Positions 8,225 through 17,316 of a stretch of DNA of 64,000 bases are shown here, in pieces. The first letter of the stretch is position 1, and every line of letters begins with the position of its first letter. The translations under genes were made by a program, and so were the position numbers. Location: assembly GCF_028595305.1 (NCBI RefSeq), contig NZ_JAQQXS010000017.1:1-64000 (forward strand). Reading direction: 5' to 3'. Source of the stretch: Roseateles koreensis (lineage in GTDB: Bacteria > Pseudomonadota > Gammaproteobacteria > Burkholderiales > Burkholderiaceae_C). The notes beneath the pieces are model-generated. The model ran no database searches and was not told the DNA's origin. It saw nothing but the letters and a program-made list of their open reading frames with translations.

Positions 8225-9195
8225 GCGCGTGCCTCCTGGGCCTGAATGCGGTTGAACCAATTCAAGGGCAGCATGACCAGCAGGATCAGCAATACCGCCA
8301 CGCCGCAGGCCAGGGGCCAGTCGTTGTTGCCAAAAAATTCATCCCACAACACCCGGCCGATCATTTGTGTCTTGGGGCCGCCCAACAATTCAGGAATGAC
8401 GAATTCACCCACGCAAGGAATGAAGACCAGCAGGCAGCCGGCGATGATGCCGGTTTTGGATAAAGGCACGGTGATGCGCCAGAAGGCCGTCCAGGGGCGG
8501 GCGCCCAGATCGGCCGCTGCTTCGAGCAGGCGCAGATCCATCTTGGCCAGATGCGCATAAAGCGGCAGAACCATGAACGGCACGTAGCAATACACCATGC
8601 CCACCAGCAGCGAGAAAGGGGTGTTCATCAACTGCCCCGGTACGGCAATCAGGCCCAGTGCCGCCAGCAGGCGATCAAGGCCCAGCATGGCGATGGCTTG
8701 CGCCACCCATCCATGCTCGCTCAACAAGCCCTTCCAGGCGTAAATGCGCAGCAGGAAGGAGGTCCAGAAGGGCAGCATGACCAGCATCACCAACACTGGC
8801 TGCACATGCGGTTTGCTGCGCGCCATGAAGTAGGCAAACGGATAAGCGATGAAAAGGCAGCCTGCTGTGGTGAGCGCCGCGTAACGCAGACTCAGTAAAT
8901 AGGCTCGGATGTAATGGGCGTCTTCAAACAAGGCGCCGTAGCCGCTGAGGTGCAGGTCAATGCGCAACACGCCGTCGACATAACTGCTGAGGTCCATGAC
9001 CCGGACTGCATCCATGTCGGAGACGCTGATTTTCAGCACGATCAAAAAGGGCACAGCGAAGCACACCAACAGCCACGCCAGCGGCACGCCGATCACGAGG
9101 CGCCGGCCCAAGCCCGCAATTTTCCACAAGGGATGCAGCGGCGCTTGCGGTGATGTTGCAGGTGACGTTGCGGGTGTGGTGGCGGAAGCGCTCAT
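8221..9195 (-). CDS. potH: Putrescine/spermidine ABC transporter permease (PotH/PotB type)
   Basis: The 324-residue permease has a roughly 30-residue cytoplasmic N-terminus rich in Ala, Thr, Ser and Pro with a short ATSP repeat. A first membrane segment (LVIGVPLAWLLVCFAVPFLIVLK-like) follows, then further helices and the EAA loop LEAAADLGARPWTAFWRITVPLS. It pairs with PotI in the same operon, starting 10 bases after the potG stop. A GTG one codon upstream (9198) is a possible start; the ATG at 9195 is preferred. It should form the translocation channel with PotI, energised by PotG. Confidence 0.9.
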   Translation of the reverse strand: MSASATTPATSPATSPQAPLHPLWKIAGLGRRLVIGVPLAWLLVCFAVPFLIVLKISVSDMDAVRVMDLSSYVDGVLRIDLHLSGYGALFEDAHYIRAYLLSLRYAALTTAGCLFIAYPFAYFMARSKPHVQPVLVMLVMLPFWTSFLLRIYAWKGLLSEHGWVAQAIAMLGLDRLLAALGLIAVPGQLMNTPFSLLVGMVYCYVPFMVLPLYAHLAKMDLRLLEAAADLGARPWTAFWRITVPLSKTGIIAGCLLVFIPCVGEFVIPELLGGPKTQMIGRVLWDEFFGNNDWPLACGVAVLLILLVMLPLNWFNRIQAQEARA

Positions 9196-9205
9196 CACTT
9201 GGGCC

Positions 9206-10339
9206 TCAGTGGGTCAGCACAACGGCAGCGGAGTCGCTCCACCGGGCCCAGCAGGTTTCGCCCACGGCGGCTTGCTCGTCAGGATGGCGTTCGGTATTGG
9301 CCATGGACACTTTCAGCAGCCCGCCACTGGGCAGGCGCAGGCGGTAGACGGTGTAGGCGCCGAAGTAGGCCAAATCCTCCAGACGACCGCTGACGCAGTT
9401 GACCGCTTCCGGCGCCGACGCGTCGGCGGCCGGTGGCTGGCGGCTCAGGGTGATCTTCTCGGGACGCAGCGCGACAGCGACGGCCATGCCTTCACTGCCG
9501 GAGATGCCGTGCCCGATGAGGTGCTGGCAATCAGCGCAGCGGATCAGTACGTGGTCTGGGTTGTCGCAGACCAACGTGCCTTCCATCATGTTGACGTTGC
9601 CGATGAAGTCCGCCACGAAGCGGTTGGCGGGTGTTTCATAAATTTGTGCGGGCGGCGCCACTTGCTGAAGCAGGCCCTCGCTCATGATGCCGATGCGCGT
9701 GGCCATGGTCATGGCCTCTTCCTGGTCGTGGGTGACCATGACGCAGGTCACGCCCACTTGGCGAATGATGTTGACCAACTCGATCTGGGTCTCTTCGCGC
9801 AGTTTTTTGTCCAACGCGCCAAGGGGCTCGTCAAGCAGCAGCAATTTGGGCGCCTTGACGAGACTGCGCGCCAGCGCGACCCGCTGTTGCTGCCCACCCG
9901 AGAGTTGGTGGGGTTTGCGCTTGGCGAGGTGGCCGAGTTGTACCAACTTCAAGATGGCGTCGACTCTTGCGCTGATCTCTGCGCGGGTGCATTGCTCACG
10001 CCGCAGGCCGAATGCGATGTTGTCCCAGACGCTGAGATGCGGAAACAGCGCGTAGCTCTGGAACATCATGTTGATGGGCCGGGCATAGGGTGGCAAGCCG
10101 GCAAGGTCGCAGCCATTCAACAAAATGCGGCCGCTGGTGGGGGTTTCGAAGCCCGCCAGAATACGTAGCAGCGTGGTTTTGCCGCAGCCTGAAGAACCGA
10201 GCAAGGCGAAGATTTCACCTTGTTGGATGTCCAGGCTGACGCCGGCAACCGCCTTGGCCCCGCCGCCGAAGTCCTTGACGACATTTTCAAGGCGCAGATA
10301 AGGTGCAGCGGGCTGAGAAGCTGAGGTAGAGATTGGCAT
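9206..10339 (-). CDS. potG: Polyamine ABC transporter ATP-binding protein
   Basis: The 377-residue ATPase has Walker A GSSGCGKTT (near residue 50), Q-loop QSYALFPH, the signature LSGGQQQR, Walker B LLLLDEP, and the H-loop TH in MVTHDQEEAM. A C-terminal TOBE-like regulatory domain follows (about 280-377, containing LRPEKI). This is the PotA/PotG subgroup that powers polyamine import at the inner membrane. The ATG at 10339 overlaps the potF stop as TGATG. A GTG one codon upstream is possible. Confidence 0.92.
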   Translation of the reverse strand: MPISTSASQPAAPYLRLENVVKDFGGGAKAVAGVSLDIQQGEIFALLGSSGCGKTTLLRILAGFETPTSGRILLNGCDLAGLPPYARPINMMFQSYALFPHLSVWDNIAFGLRREQCTRAEISARVDAILKLVQLGHLAKRKPHQLSGGQQQRVALARSLVKAPKLLLLDEPLGALDKKLREETQIELVNIIRQVGVTCVMVTHDQEEAMTMATRIGIMSEGLLQQVAPPAQIYETPANRFVADFIGNVNMMEGTLVCDNPDHVLIRCADCQHLIGHGISGSEGMAVAVALRPEKITLSRQPPAADASAPEAVNCVSGRLEDLAYFGAYTVYRLRLPSGGLLKVSMANTERHPDEQAAVGETCWARWSDSAAVVLTH

Positions 10340-11487
10340 CACTGTTCGGTCTTGAAGCTCGTGAAGATGCGGTTCATCTTGCGGCGCGCGTCGTTGTTGA
10401 GCGGTTGAGACACCACCATGCGCGCCATATCAGCCGGGGCCGGGAAAACGCTGGGGTTGCTGCGGATCTCGGGCTTGATGAATGGGCGTGAACTGAGATT
10501 GGGGTTGGCGTAGAACACCTTGTTGGTGATCGCTGCGTGAACCTCGGGGCGCAGGATGTAGTTGATGAAACGATGGGCATTGAGCGGGTGGGGCGCATCG
10601 CTCGGGATCACCATGGTGTCCATGAACAGCAGGCCACCCGTCGGCGGGATCAGGGCCTCGATGTGCTGGCCAGTCTTGCCGTCGATGGCCCGTTGGCGCG
10701 CGATATTGATGTCGCCCGACCAACCCAGCACCATGCACAGCGAGCCATTGGCGAGGTCATTGATGTAGCCTGAGCTGCTGAACAAGGTGATCGAAGGCCG
10801 AATGGATTGCAGCAGCGCCGGCACATCTTTGTAGTCACCCAAAACGCGGCTGAACGCCGGCTTGCCCAGATAGTGCAAGGCGGCGGGCACCACTTCGGTT
10901 GCAGAGTCCATCACGCTGACGCCGCACGCGGTCAGGCGCGACACATAGGCGGGTTTGAACAACAAGTCCCAGGCATTGGCGGGCATGGGCAATGGGCCCA
11001 GGGCAGCACGCACCTTGTCGACGTTGATGCCAATGGTGCTGAAGCCCCAGAGCCAGGTCACCATGAATTGATTACCGGGGTCAAGAACGGCGAGTTGGGC
11101 CTGCAAAGCCGGGTCCAGATTGGCCAAGTTGGGCAGTAGGCTTTTGTCGAGCTTGCGCAGCAACCCACCCTCGGCTTGCAATTTGGCCCAATAGGCGGTG
11201 GGCACGACCACGTCGTAGCCTGTGTGGCCGGCGACGAGCTTGGCGTGGACGATCTCGTTGTTGTCAAAGCTGTCGTAGCGGACCTTGATGCCGGTTTCTT
11301 TTTCGAAATTCCGGATCGTGTCCTCTGCGATGTAGTCAGACCAGTTGTAGACGTTGAGCACCTTATCTTCAGCGGCAGGTGTCGTGGCGGGTGCTGCGGC
11401 ATGCACCGCGCTGACACTAAAGGGCAAGAGTGCCAGCGCGGCCAACAAGCTCAGCCAGGCCCCGGATTTGAATCGATTTCGTGACAT
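10339..11487 (-). CDS. potF: Periplasmic polyamine-binding protein
   Basis: The 382-residue extracytoplasmic solute-binding protein has an N-terminal signal peptide (basic MSRNRFKSG, a hydrophobic core, then VHAAAP as the likely cleavage region near residue 31). The mature start KVLNVYNWSDYIAEDTI is the conserved PotD/PotF/SpuD opening, where the Trp-Ser-Asp stretch contributes to the amine-binding pocket. It captures putrescine or a related amine in the periplasm for PotGHI. It is the first transporter gene, 32 bases after the TonB-dependent receptor, with no terminator between them. Confidence 0.92.
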   Translation of the reverse strand: MSRNRFKSGAWLSLLAALALLPFSVSAVHAAAPATTPAAEDKVLNVYNWSDYIAEDTIRNFEKETGIKVRYDSFDNNEIVHAKLVAGHTGYDVVVPTAYWAKLQAEGGLLRKLDKSLLPNLANLDPALQAQLAVLDPGNQFMVTWLWGFSTIGINVDKVRAALGPLPMPANAWDLLFKPAYVSRLTACGVSVMDSATEVVPAALHYLGKPAFSRVLGDYKDVPALLQSIRPSITLFSSSGYINDLANGSLCMVLGWSGDINIARQRAIDGKTGQHIEALIPPTGGLLFMDTMVIPSDAPHPLNAHRFINYILRPEVHAAITNKVFYANPNLSSRPFIKPEIRSNPSVFPAPADMARMVVSQPLNNDARRKMNRIFTSFKTEQ

Positions 11488-11519
11488 GGTGAGCTTGGCG
11501 GTGGTGCTGTAATTGAAGT

Positions 11520-14216
11520 TCAGAACCGGTAACTTGCGCCTACGTTGAAGAAGCGCCCGATGGCACCCTCTTGATGCAAGGCCGGGTTGTAGGCGGCGCC
11601 GCCGGCCTGTGCACCGTTGCCGGTGGAGCCGAAGGTTTGCAGGTCATACGGCGCATGACGGTCAAACAGGTTGGTGACAGAGGCGTGCACCGAGAAGTTC
11701 TTGCTGACGTCGTATTTGCCCGTCAGGTTGAACGTGGTGAACGAGGGCACGTGGCAGAAGTTTTGCGCCTGCGCTGGCACGCCGTTCGGGAAAGTGCCCG
11801 ACAGTGCGAAGTCGCAGGTGTTGGGCGAGGCCGTTGGGTCCAGCACGGTCATGCCGCTGATGTAGTTCACGGTGCCGGTCAACGTCATTGGGCCGCGCAA
11901 CCAAGTGAGGGTGAACTGCGCACGGTCTTGCGCGGTGCCAGTGTCGCCTGACACAAAGCTCGGGCCGTGCGTGCCGACGAAGTTGTAGGTGGTGCCACCG
12001 TAAGTCATGTCGTAGGACAGCATGCGGGTGAAGTTGAACTCGGCATGGAGCTTGCCCGATTCACCCAGGTCAAACCGGGTGCGCAGGTCAATGTCTACCC
12101 CGGTGGTGTGCGTGCGGCTGGCATTCAGGAAGGGATAAGTTTCGTAAGTAATCGGGCCCACTGTGGCGCCCGGAATGGTCGGATCAGGCGCAGCCCGGAA
12201 GATATTCGCGCTGTAGGTGGCAGGGTTGTTGAGCTGTGTTTGTCCCAGCAGGCCGACGGCGATGATCTGATCCTTGATCGTGATGTCGTAGTAGTCGAGC
12301 GACATGTTGAACCAGTCGGTCGGCTCGAAAATCAGGCCCAGGGTGTAGGAGTCTGAATGCTCGGGTTTGAGTTTGGGGTTGGAGAGTTGCAACTCGGTGA
12401 TGAAGATGCTGCACTGGTTCGGGTCGATGGCGGTGGCCGGGTTGCCGTTGGTGCACAGCACCGGGTCATACAGCGGGTTCAGCACGCCGGAGGTGGAACC
12501 GGCTTTGCCAATCTCCGCTGGGTTGGGGGCGCGGAACCCTTGTGAGTAGGTACCGCGCAAGGTCAATTGCTTGCTGGGTGTGTACTTGACGCCGAACTTG
12601 GGCGTGACCGAGTTGCCATAGGTGTCGTAGTGGTCAACGCGGGCGGCGGCGTCCAGTTCCAGCTCTTTGGTGATGGGGGCAGCCAGCTCGGCGTATGCGG
12701 CAGTGATGGTCTGCTCGCCCTGGGCGAAGGAATAGATGGGGCTGTACTGGTCACCCGAGACGAACCCCGCAGGGAAACTCTCCGACAGCTTGCGGCGCGT
12801 CAAGTCCAGGCCGGTGCCCAGAGACAGCGGGCCACCAGCCAGCGTCATCAGATCACGCGAGCCGCGCACGCTGATGAAGTTGAGCTCGTTGGTGGACGTC
12901 GAGTTGCCCGTGGGTGCAATGCGGCTGCGCAGGGCTGAACTGATGGTGCTCTGACCTGGCACAAAACTGCCATCGCTCAAGGCCGATTGGAAGCCGCTGA
13001 CACTCAAGAAGTTGCTGCTTTCGAGTTTGGTTTCAACGCGTGTGTGGCCCATGGAAAGGTCAACCGACCAACCTGCAAGCTCGCCAGAAAGCTCCGCTAC
13101 AAAGCGGTAGGAGGTGGTGTCGCTGTGCTGCGTCTGCGGGCCCAAGGCGTTCAACGCACTGGTGAAGGGCGTGACGCCATCCGCTTGCATGAAGGTGTAG
13201 GGGTTGCCCAGCGGATTGGGCGTTGGGTTTTGCGAGTTGCTGGGCCCGAATGCGAAGCTTTGCTGCCCAGCGCTCACGTCATTGAACACGCCGATCTGAG
13301 TGGCCCGGCTGTTCAGCATCGAGGCCTGCAGATTGGCTTGCCAACCGTCAGCCAGAACCTTGGTGAAGCGGCTCATGACGTTGAGATTCTGCGTCTTGGG
13401 CTGCAACTGCAATTGATCGTTACCGGCCAGATTGGGCGTTTGGTTGCTGTCGAAGATATTGGCGGTGCCGCCGTACTTGGACCAATCGGTGATCGCCAGA
13501 TAGCTGCGGTTTTTCAGCAGCACGGCTTCTTGTTGGCGGTACTCCAGGGACGCATAGGCGTTGTAGCCATCGTTGCCTAGATCGCCCACGCCGCCGGTGA
13601 TCGAGAAGTGATGGGTGTTGCCGTCGCCCTTGGAGGAAACTCCGGTTTCGCCGCTCAAGGTCAGGCCTTTGAATTCCTTCTTCAAGATCACGTTCACGAC
13701 GCCGGCCATGGCGTCTGAGCCATAAACGGCGGAAGCACCGTCCTTGAGAATTTCAATGCGTTCGATGGTTTCGAAGGGGATTGAGGCAATGTCGACAAAG
13801 TCGCGCTCGCCGTCGTCGGGCATCGGGTAGGAGGCCATGCGATGCCCGTCGATCAGCACCAGGGTGGCGCCCACCGTCAGGCCCCGCAGCGACACGCCGC
13901 TGCCGCCGGCCGCGAAGGCGCTGGCGTTGCCCTGAGAGAGTGACCCCATATTGTTGGCCGTGATGTTGTGCAGCACGTCGGCCACCGAGGTGTAGCCGGA
14001 TTGTTTGAGATCGGTGGCCGTCATCACCTGCACGGGGCTGGGTGTTTCGGCGGCGATGCGATGGAGGTTCGAGCCGGTCACCATCACGCGCTCCAGCTTG
14101 TCGGTGGCGGGCACATCGGCCGCACTTTGTGCGCTGGCTTGAGTCGTTAGGCAGGCAAGCAGGCAGGCGGACATCAAAGCCTGCAAGGGAAACCCGGGGT
14201 GAATCTTCTTGATCAT
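11520..14216 (-). CDS. TonB-dependent outer-membrane receptor
   Basis: The 898-residue protein has a signal peptide (MIKKIHPG, hydrophobic stretch, ASAQS). A TonB-box-like LERVMVTGS lies near residues 42-50, and a plug domain (about 55-170) contains VADVLHNITANNMG, the repeated GVSLRGL and VNVILKKE. A 22-strand beta-barrel ends in the terminal aromatic signature FFNVGASYRF. Such receptors take up bulky or scarce ligands across the outer membrane using TonB energy. The gene lies inside the polyamine cluster, between spuC (178 bases upstream) and potF (32 bases downstream), all on one strand. A role in uptake of a polyamine or polyamine-containing compound is inferred from position; the ligand is not shown by the sequence. 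Confidence 0.9.
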   Translation of the reverse strand: MIKKIHPGFPLQALMSACLLACLTTQASAQSAADVPATDKLERVMVTGSNLHRIAAETPSPVQVMTATDLKQSGYTSVADVLHNITANNMGSLSQGNASAFAAGGSGVSLRGLTVGATLVLIDGHRMASYPMPDDGERDFVDIASIPFETIERIEILKDGASAVYGSDAMAGVVNVILKKEFKGLTLSGETGVSSKGDGNTHHFSITGGVGDLGNDGYNAYASLEYRQQEAVLLKNRSYLAITDWSKYGGTANIFDSNQTPNLAGNDQLQLQPKTQNLNVMSRFTKVLADGWQANLQASMLNSRATQIGVFNDVSAGQQSFAFGPSNSQNPTPNPLGNPYTFMQADGVTPFTSALNALGPQTQHSDTTSYRFVAELSGELAGWSVDLSMGHTRVETKLESSNFLSVSGFQSALSDGSFVPGQSTISSALRSRIAPTGNSTSTNELNFISVRGSRDLMTLAGGPLSLGTGLDLTRRKLSESFPAGFVSGDQYSPIYSFAQGEQTITAAYAELAAPITKELELDAAARVDHYDTYGNSVTPKFGVKYTPSKQLTLRGTYSQGFRAPNPAEIGKAGSTSGVLNPLYDPVLCTNGNPATAIDPNQCSIFITELQLSNPKLKPEHSDSYTLGLIFEPTDWFNMSLDYYDITIKDQIIAVGLLGQTQLNNPATYSANIFRAAPDPTIPGATVGPITYETYPFLNASRTHTTGVDIDLRTRFDLGESGKLHAEFNFTRMLSYDMTYGGTTYNFVGTHGPSFVSGDTGTAQDRAQFTLTWLRGPMTLTGTVNYISGMTVLDPTASPNTCDFALSGTFPNGVPAQAQNFCHVPSFTTFNLTGKYDVSKNFSVHASVTNLFDRHAPYDLQTFGSTGNGAQAGGAAYNPALHQEGAIGRFFNVGASYRF

Positions 14217-14352
14217 CGTGAGCTCCAGTGCGTTAGATAAATGAATTCGATGTCCGCCTCGTTCGGGCGGCCTTGTAGGGACATGACTGTGGTCGAGACC
14301 GGGTGCGTGCGCCAGCGGGGAAAGCGCTTGGCTGGTGCATCAACACGACACG

Positions 14353-14378
14353 CGGAAGGCTGAAGCCTGTGCCTTCCG
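14353..14378 (-). other. Stem-loop between spuC and the TonB receptor
   Basis: CGGAAGGC (14353-14360) and GCCTTCCG (14371-14378) form a perfect 8-bp stem with a 10-base loop, starting 17 bases past the spuC stop on the minus strand. No T tract follows, so it is more likely a transcript-stabilising or attenuating hairpin than a full terminator. The rest of the 178-base gap (14217-14394) shows nothing else clear. Confidence 0.4.
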
Positions 14379-14394
14379 GGGCGCCGTCGGGGGG

Positions 14395-15771
14395 TTACAG
14401 CCAGCCGCGTTGGTTCAACTCGGCCAGGGTCAAGTCCAGGACCTTCTGGATGAGGTCCGCCATCTCGTCGATTTGTGCCACGGTCATCACCAGCGGTGGC
14501 GCCACGATCATGCGATCGCCAACGGCCCGCATGATCAACCCGTTGTTGAAGCAATGGGTGCGGCACACCATGCCCACCTCCAAGGCGCTGTCGAAGGCCT
14601 TGCGCGTGGCTTTGTCTTTCACCAGTTGCACCGCGCCCATCATTCCGCAGGTTTGGACTTCACCGACCAGCGGGTGTTTTGCCAATTCGGCGAAGCGCTG
14701 GGCAAGATGCGGCCCCAGTTCTTCGCGAACCTTGCGGACCACGTCTTGCTCGCGCATCAGCCGGATGTTGGCCAGGGCAACCGCGCAAGCGGTCGGGTGG
14801 CCGGAGTAGGTGAAGCCGTGGTTGAACTCGCCGCCTTGCTCAATCAGTACCTTGGCGATGCGTTCACCCACCATCACGCCGCCCAGTGGGATGTAGCCCG
14901 AGGTCACGCCTTTAGCGAAGGTCATGAGATCGGGTTTGCTGCCCATGGTTTCGCAGCCAAACCAGTTGCCGGTGCGACCAAAGCCGCAGATCACTTCATC
15001 GCTCACGAGCAAAATGCCGTACTTGTCGCAGATGCGTTGGATCTCAGGCCAGTACGTGGCTGGCGGCACGATGACGCCGCCGGCGCCTTGCACCGGCTCA
15101 CCGATGAAGGCGGCTACGCGGTCGGGGCCGACGGCCAGGATCTTGTCTTCCAGCCAACGCGCAGCAGTGATGCCGAATTCGTCCCGCGACTGCGAGCCGC
15201 CGAGCTCGTACCAGTGAGGCTGGTCAATGTGCGTGATGTCAGGAATGGGCAGACCGCCCTGGGCATGCATGCCGCTCATGCCGCCCAACGACGCGCCCGC
15301 CATGGTCGAGCCGTGGTAGCCGTTGATGCGCCCGATGATGACTTGGCGATTGGGCTGCCCCAACACATCCCAGTAACGGCGAACCATCCGTACAACGGTG
15401 TCGTTACCTTCTGAGCCCGAGCTGGTGAAGAAGACGTGTTGAAAGTGCGGGGGCGCCACCTCGGCCAAGACTTCCGCCAGCTCAATCGCCGGCGTTGTTG
15501 AGGTCTGGAAGAAGGCGTTGTAGAAGGGCAGCTCTTTCATCTGTTGCGCGGCTGCGTCGATCAGGGGCTGCTGGCCGTAGCCCATGTTGACGCACCATAG
15601 GCCACTCATGGCGTCGAGGATCTTGTGGCCCTCGCTGTCCCACAAGTAGATGTTCTCGGCCTTTTTGATGATGCGCGAGCCCTTTTTCGCCAGGTCTTTG
15701 AAATCGGTGAAAGGGTGCAGAAAGTGGCGAGCATCAGCGGCTTGCCATTCAGCGGTGGTGCGGCTTGTCAT
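14395..15771 (-). CDS. spuC: Putrescine (polyamine)-pyruvate aminotransferase, SpuC-like class III
   Basis: The 458-residue class III PLP-dependent aminotransferase has YLWDSEGHKILDAMSGLWCVN at its N-terminus (a signature shared by SpuC and omega-transaminases), SSGSEGNDT for phosphate binding, DEVICGFGRTG, and the PLP lysine in MTFAKGVTSGYIPLGG. SpuC transaminates putrescine with pyruvate to give 4-aminobutanal and alanine. This is a glutamate-independent route parallel to PuuA-PuuB. Upstream puuA and downstream transporter genes support the assignment. Other diamines or beta-alanine could be substrates, since the family is broad. Confidence 0.88.
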   Translation of the reverse strand: MTSRTTAEWQAADARHFLHPFTDFKDLAKKGSRIIKKAENIYLWDSEGHKILDAMSGLWCVNMGYGQQPLIDAAAQQMKELPFYNAFFQTSTTPAIELAEVLAEVAPPHFQHVFFTSSGSEGNDTVVRMVRRYWDVLGQPNRQVIIGRINGYHGSTMAGASLGGMSGMHAQGGLPIPDITHIDQPHWYELGGSQSRDEFGITAARWLEDKILAVGPDRVAAFIGEPVQGAGGVIVPPATYWPEIQRICDKYGILLVSDEVICGFGRTGNWFGCETMGSKPDLMTFAKGVTSGYIPLGGVMVGERIAKVLIEQGGEFNHGFTYSGHPTACAVALANIRLMREQDVVRKVREELGPHLAQRFAELAKHPLVGEVQTCGMMGAVQLVKDKATRKAFDSALEVGMVCRTHCFNNGLIMRAVGDRMIVAPPLVMTVAQIDEMADLIQKVLDLTLAELNQRGWL

Positions 15772-15827
15772 GGGGGTTCTCCGGTGTTCCGCGGGCAGGC
15801 GACGGAGCGCCCACCCGGTAAGAAAAA

Positions 15828-15875
15828 TTCAACGTTGAAGCCATGCCCTGAGCGTCAGGCTCAGCGCATTGGCAT
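15828..15875 (-). other. Palindrome and stem-loop between puuA and spuC
   Basis: Right after the puuA stop lies a two-tier hairpin: ATGCC (15843-15847) with GGCAT (15871-15875) outside CTGAGC (15848-15853) with GCTCAG (15859-15864). It is followed on the minus strand by the perfect 12-bp palindrome TTCAACGTTGAA (15828-15839) and a T5 run. This could be a partial terminator, an RNA-stability element or an operator for spuC, whose ATG is 57 bases further on. Confidence 0.4.
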
Positions 15876-15881
15876 GTGCAC

Positions 15882-17249
15882 TCAAACGTGCAAGAGCAGG
15901 TGTTCGCGTTCCCAGGGCGAGATCACTTTCATGAACTCGGCGTACTCGATCTCTTTGATCTCGGTATACACCGTCACGAATTGCTCGCCGAGGATGGCTG
16001 CCAGCTCTTTCTCTTCACGCAGCAGCGTCAGCGCTTCGCCCAGGGAGCGTGGCAACTGGAAGTCGCCCAGGTAGGCGTCGCCCTTGCATTCGGGTGAAGG
16101 TTCGATCTTGTTCTTGATGCCCAGGTAGCCGCAGGCCAGCGTGGCAGCCAATGCCACGTAGGGGTTGGCATCGGCGCCGATCACCCGGTTTTCGATGCGA
16201 CGTGCTTGGGGTGGTGCCAGGGGCGAGCGGATGCCTACGGTGCGGTTGTCGGTGCCCCATTGAATGTTGATGGGGGCGGCCGTATGGCGGGCCAATCGGC
16301 GGTAGCTGTTCACATAGGGCGCGAACAAGGCCATGGCGGCAGGAATGTACTTTTGCAGGCCGCCGATGTACCAGCGAAACTCATCGCTGGCCGAGCCGTC
16401 TTCGTTGCTGAACAGATTGCGGCCGGTCTTCTTGTTGATCACGCTTTGGTGAATGTGCATGGCGCTGCCGGGTTCGCCGGCAATGGGTTTGGCCATGAAG
16501 GTGGCAAACATGTCATGGCGCAGCGCCGCTTCACGGACCGTGCGTTTGAAGAAGAACACTTCGTCTGCCAAGCCCATCGGGTGGGCGTGGAAGAAGTTGA
16601 TTTCCATCTGGCCAGCGCCGACCTCGTGAATCAACGTGTCGACGTTGAGTTCCATCTTCTCGCAGTACTCGTAGACGTCCTCGAATAGCGGGTCGAATTC
16701 ATTCACCGCGTCGATGGAGTAGGCTTGGCGCGAGGTTTCTGCACGGCCTGAGCGGCCGATGGGCGGCTTCAACGGCATGTCGGGGTCGGAGTTGCGGGCC
16801 ACCAGGTAGAACTCCAACTCGGGCGCTACAACCGGGTCCCAGCCTTCAGCGTCAAACAGCCCGCAAACGCGGCGCAGCACGGAGCGTGGCGCGAAGGGCA
16901 CCAACTCGCCATTGCGATCGAAACAATCGTGGATGATCTGCGCGGTGGGGTCGACGGCCCAGGGCACGAGGCGGGCGGTGGTGGGGTCGGCCCGCAGGTG
17001 CATGTCGCGGTCATTGGGGCTGATGACGTCGTAGTACGGGCCTTCTTCGGGGAATTCACCCGTCACACCCATGGCCACCACGGCCTCGGGCAGGCGCATG
17101 CCGCGGTCTTCGGTGAATTTTTGGCGAGGCAAGATCTTGCCGCGTGCCACGCCGGTCAGGTCGGGCACAAGGCATTCGATTTCCGTGACGCGCTGCTCTT
17201 GCAGCCAGTTTTCAAGTTCGCTGAAGGTGAAATTGTTGCGATCAACCAT
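15882..17249 (-). CDS. puuA: Gamma-glutamylputrescine synthetase (glutamine synthetase family)
   Basis: The 455-residue protein has the glutamine synthetase fold. The N-terminal beta-grasp part contains VPDLTGVARGKILPR. The catalytic domain has PELEFYLV (metal ligands), MEINFFHAHPM, the ATP/glutamate motif GSAMHIHQS and the arginine-rich NRTVGIRSP. Tail and N-terminal sequence are of the PuuA/SpuB/SpuI subgroup, which ligates glutamate to putrescine (or another polyamine) using ATP. That is the first step of the gamma-glutamyl polyamine route in the cytoplasm. The puuB, puuD and puuC partners lie in the same cluster. Several spu paralogues differ in amine preference, so spermidine or diaminopropane are alternatives. 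Confidence 0.9.
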   Translation of the reverse strand: MVDRNNFTFSELENWLQEQRVTEIECLVPDLTGVARGKILPRQKFTEDRGMRLPEAVVAMGVTGEFPEEGPYYDVISPNDRDMHLRADPTTARLVPWAVDPTAQIIHDCFDRNGELVPFAPRSVLRRVCGLFDAEGWDPVVAPELEFYLVARNSDPDMPLKPPIGRSGRAETSRQAYSIDAVNEFDPLFEDVYEYCEKMELNVDTLIHEVGAGQMEINFFHAHPMGLADEVFFFKRTVREAALRHDMFATFMAKPIAGEPGSAMHIHQSVINKKTGRNLFSNEDGSASDEFRWYIGGLQKYIPAAMALFAPYVNSYRRLARHTAAPINIQWGTDNRTVGIRSPLAPPQARRIENRVIGADANPYVALAATLACGYLGIKNKIEPSPECKGDAYLGDFQLPRSLGEALTLLREEKELAAILGEQFVTVYTEIKEIEYAEFMKVISPWEREHLLLHV

Positions 17250-17273
17250 GGTGTTCCTTTGTTCGTCATTGAT

Positions 17274-17292
17274 CCGGGCCCTTGGGGTCCGG
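17274..17292 (-). other. GC-rich stem-loop between puuD and puuA
   Basis: CCGGGCCC (17274-17281) and GGGTCCGG (17285-17292) can pair over 8 bp with one imperfect pair and a 3-base loop, in the 67-base gap between puuD and puuA. It has no T tract. It may influence readthrough or mRNA stability within the operon. Confidence 0.35.
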
Positions 17293-17316
17293 GGTGTTTG
17301 GCGTCAAGGGAAGGCA

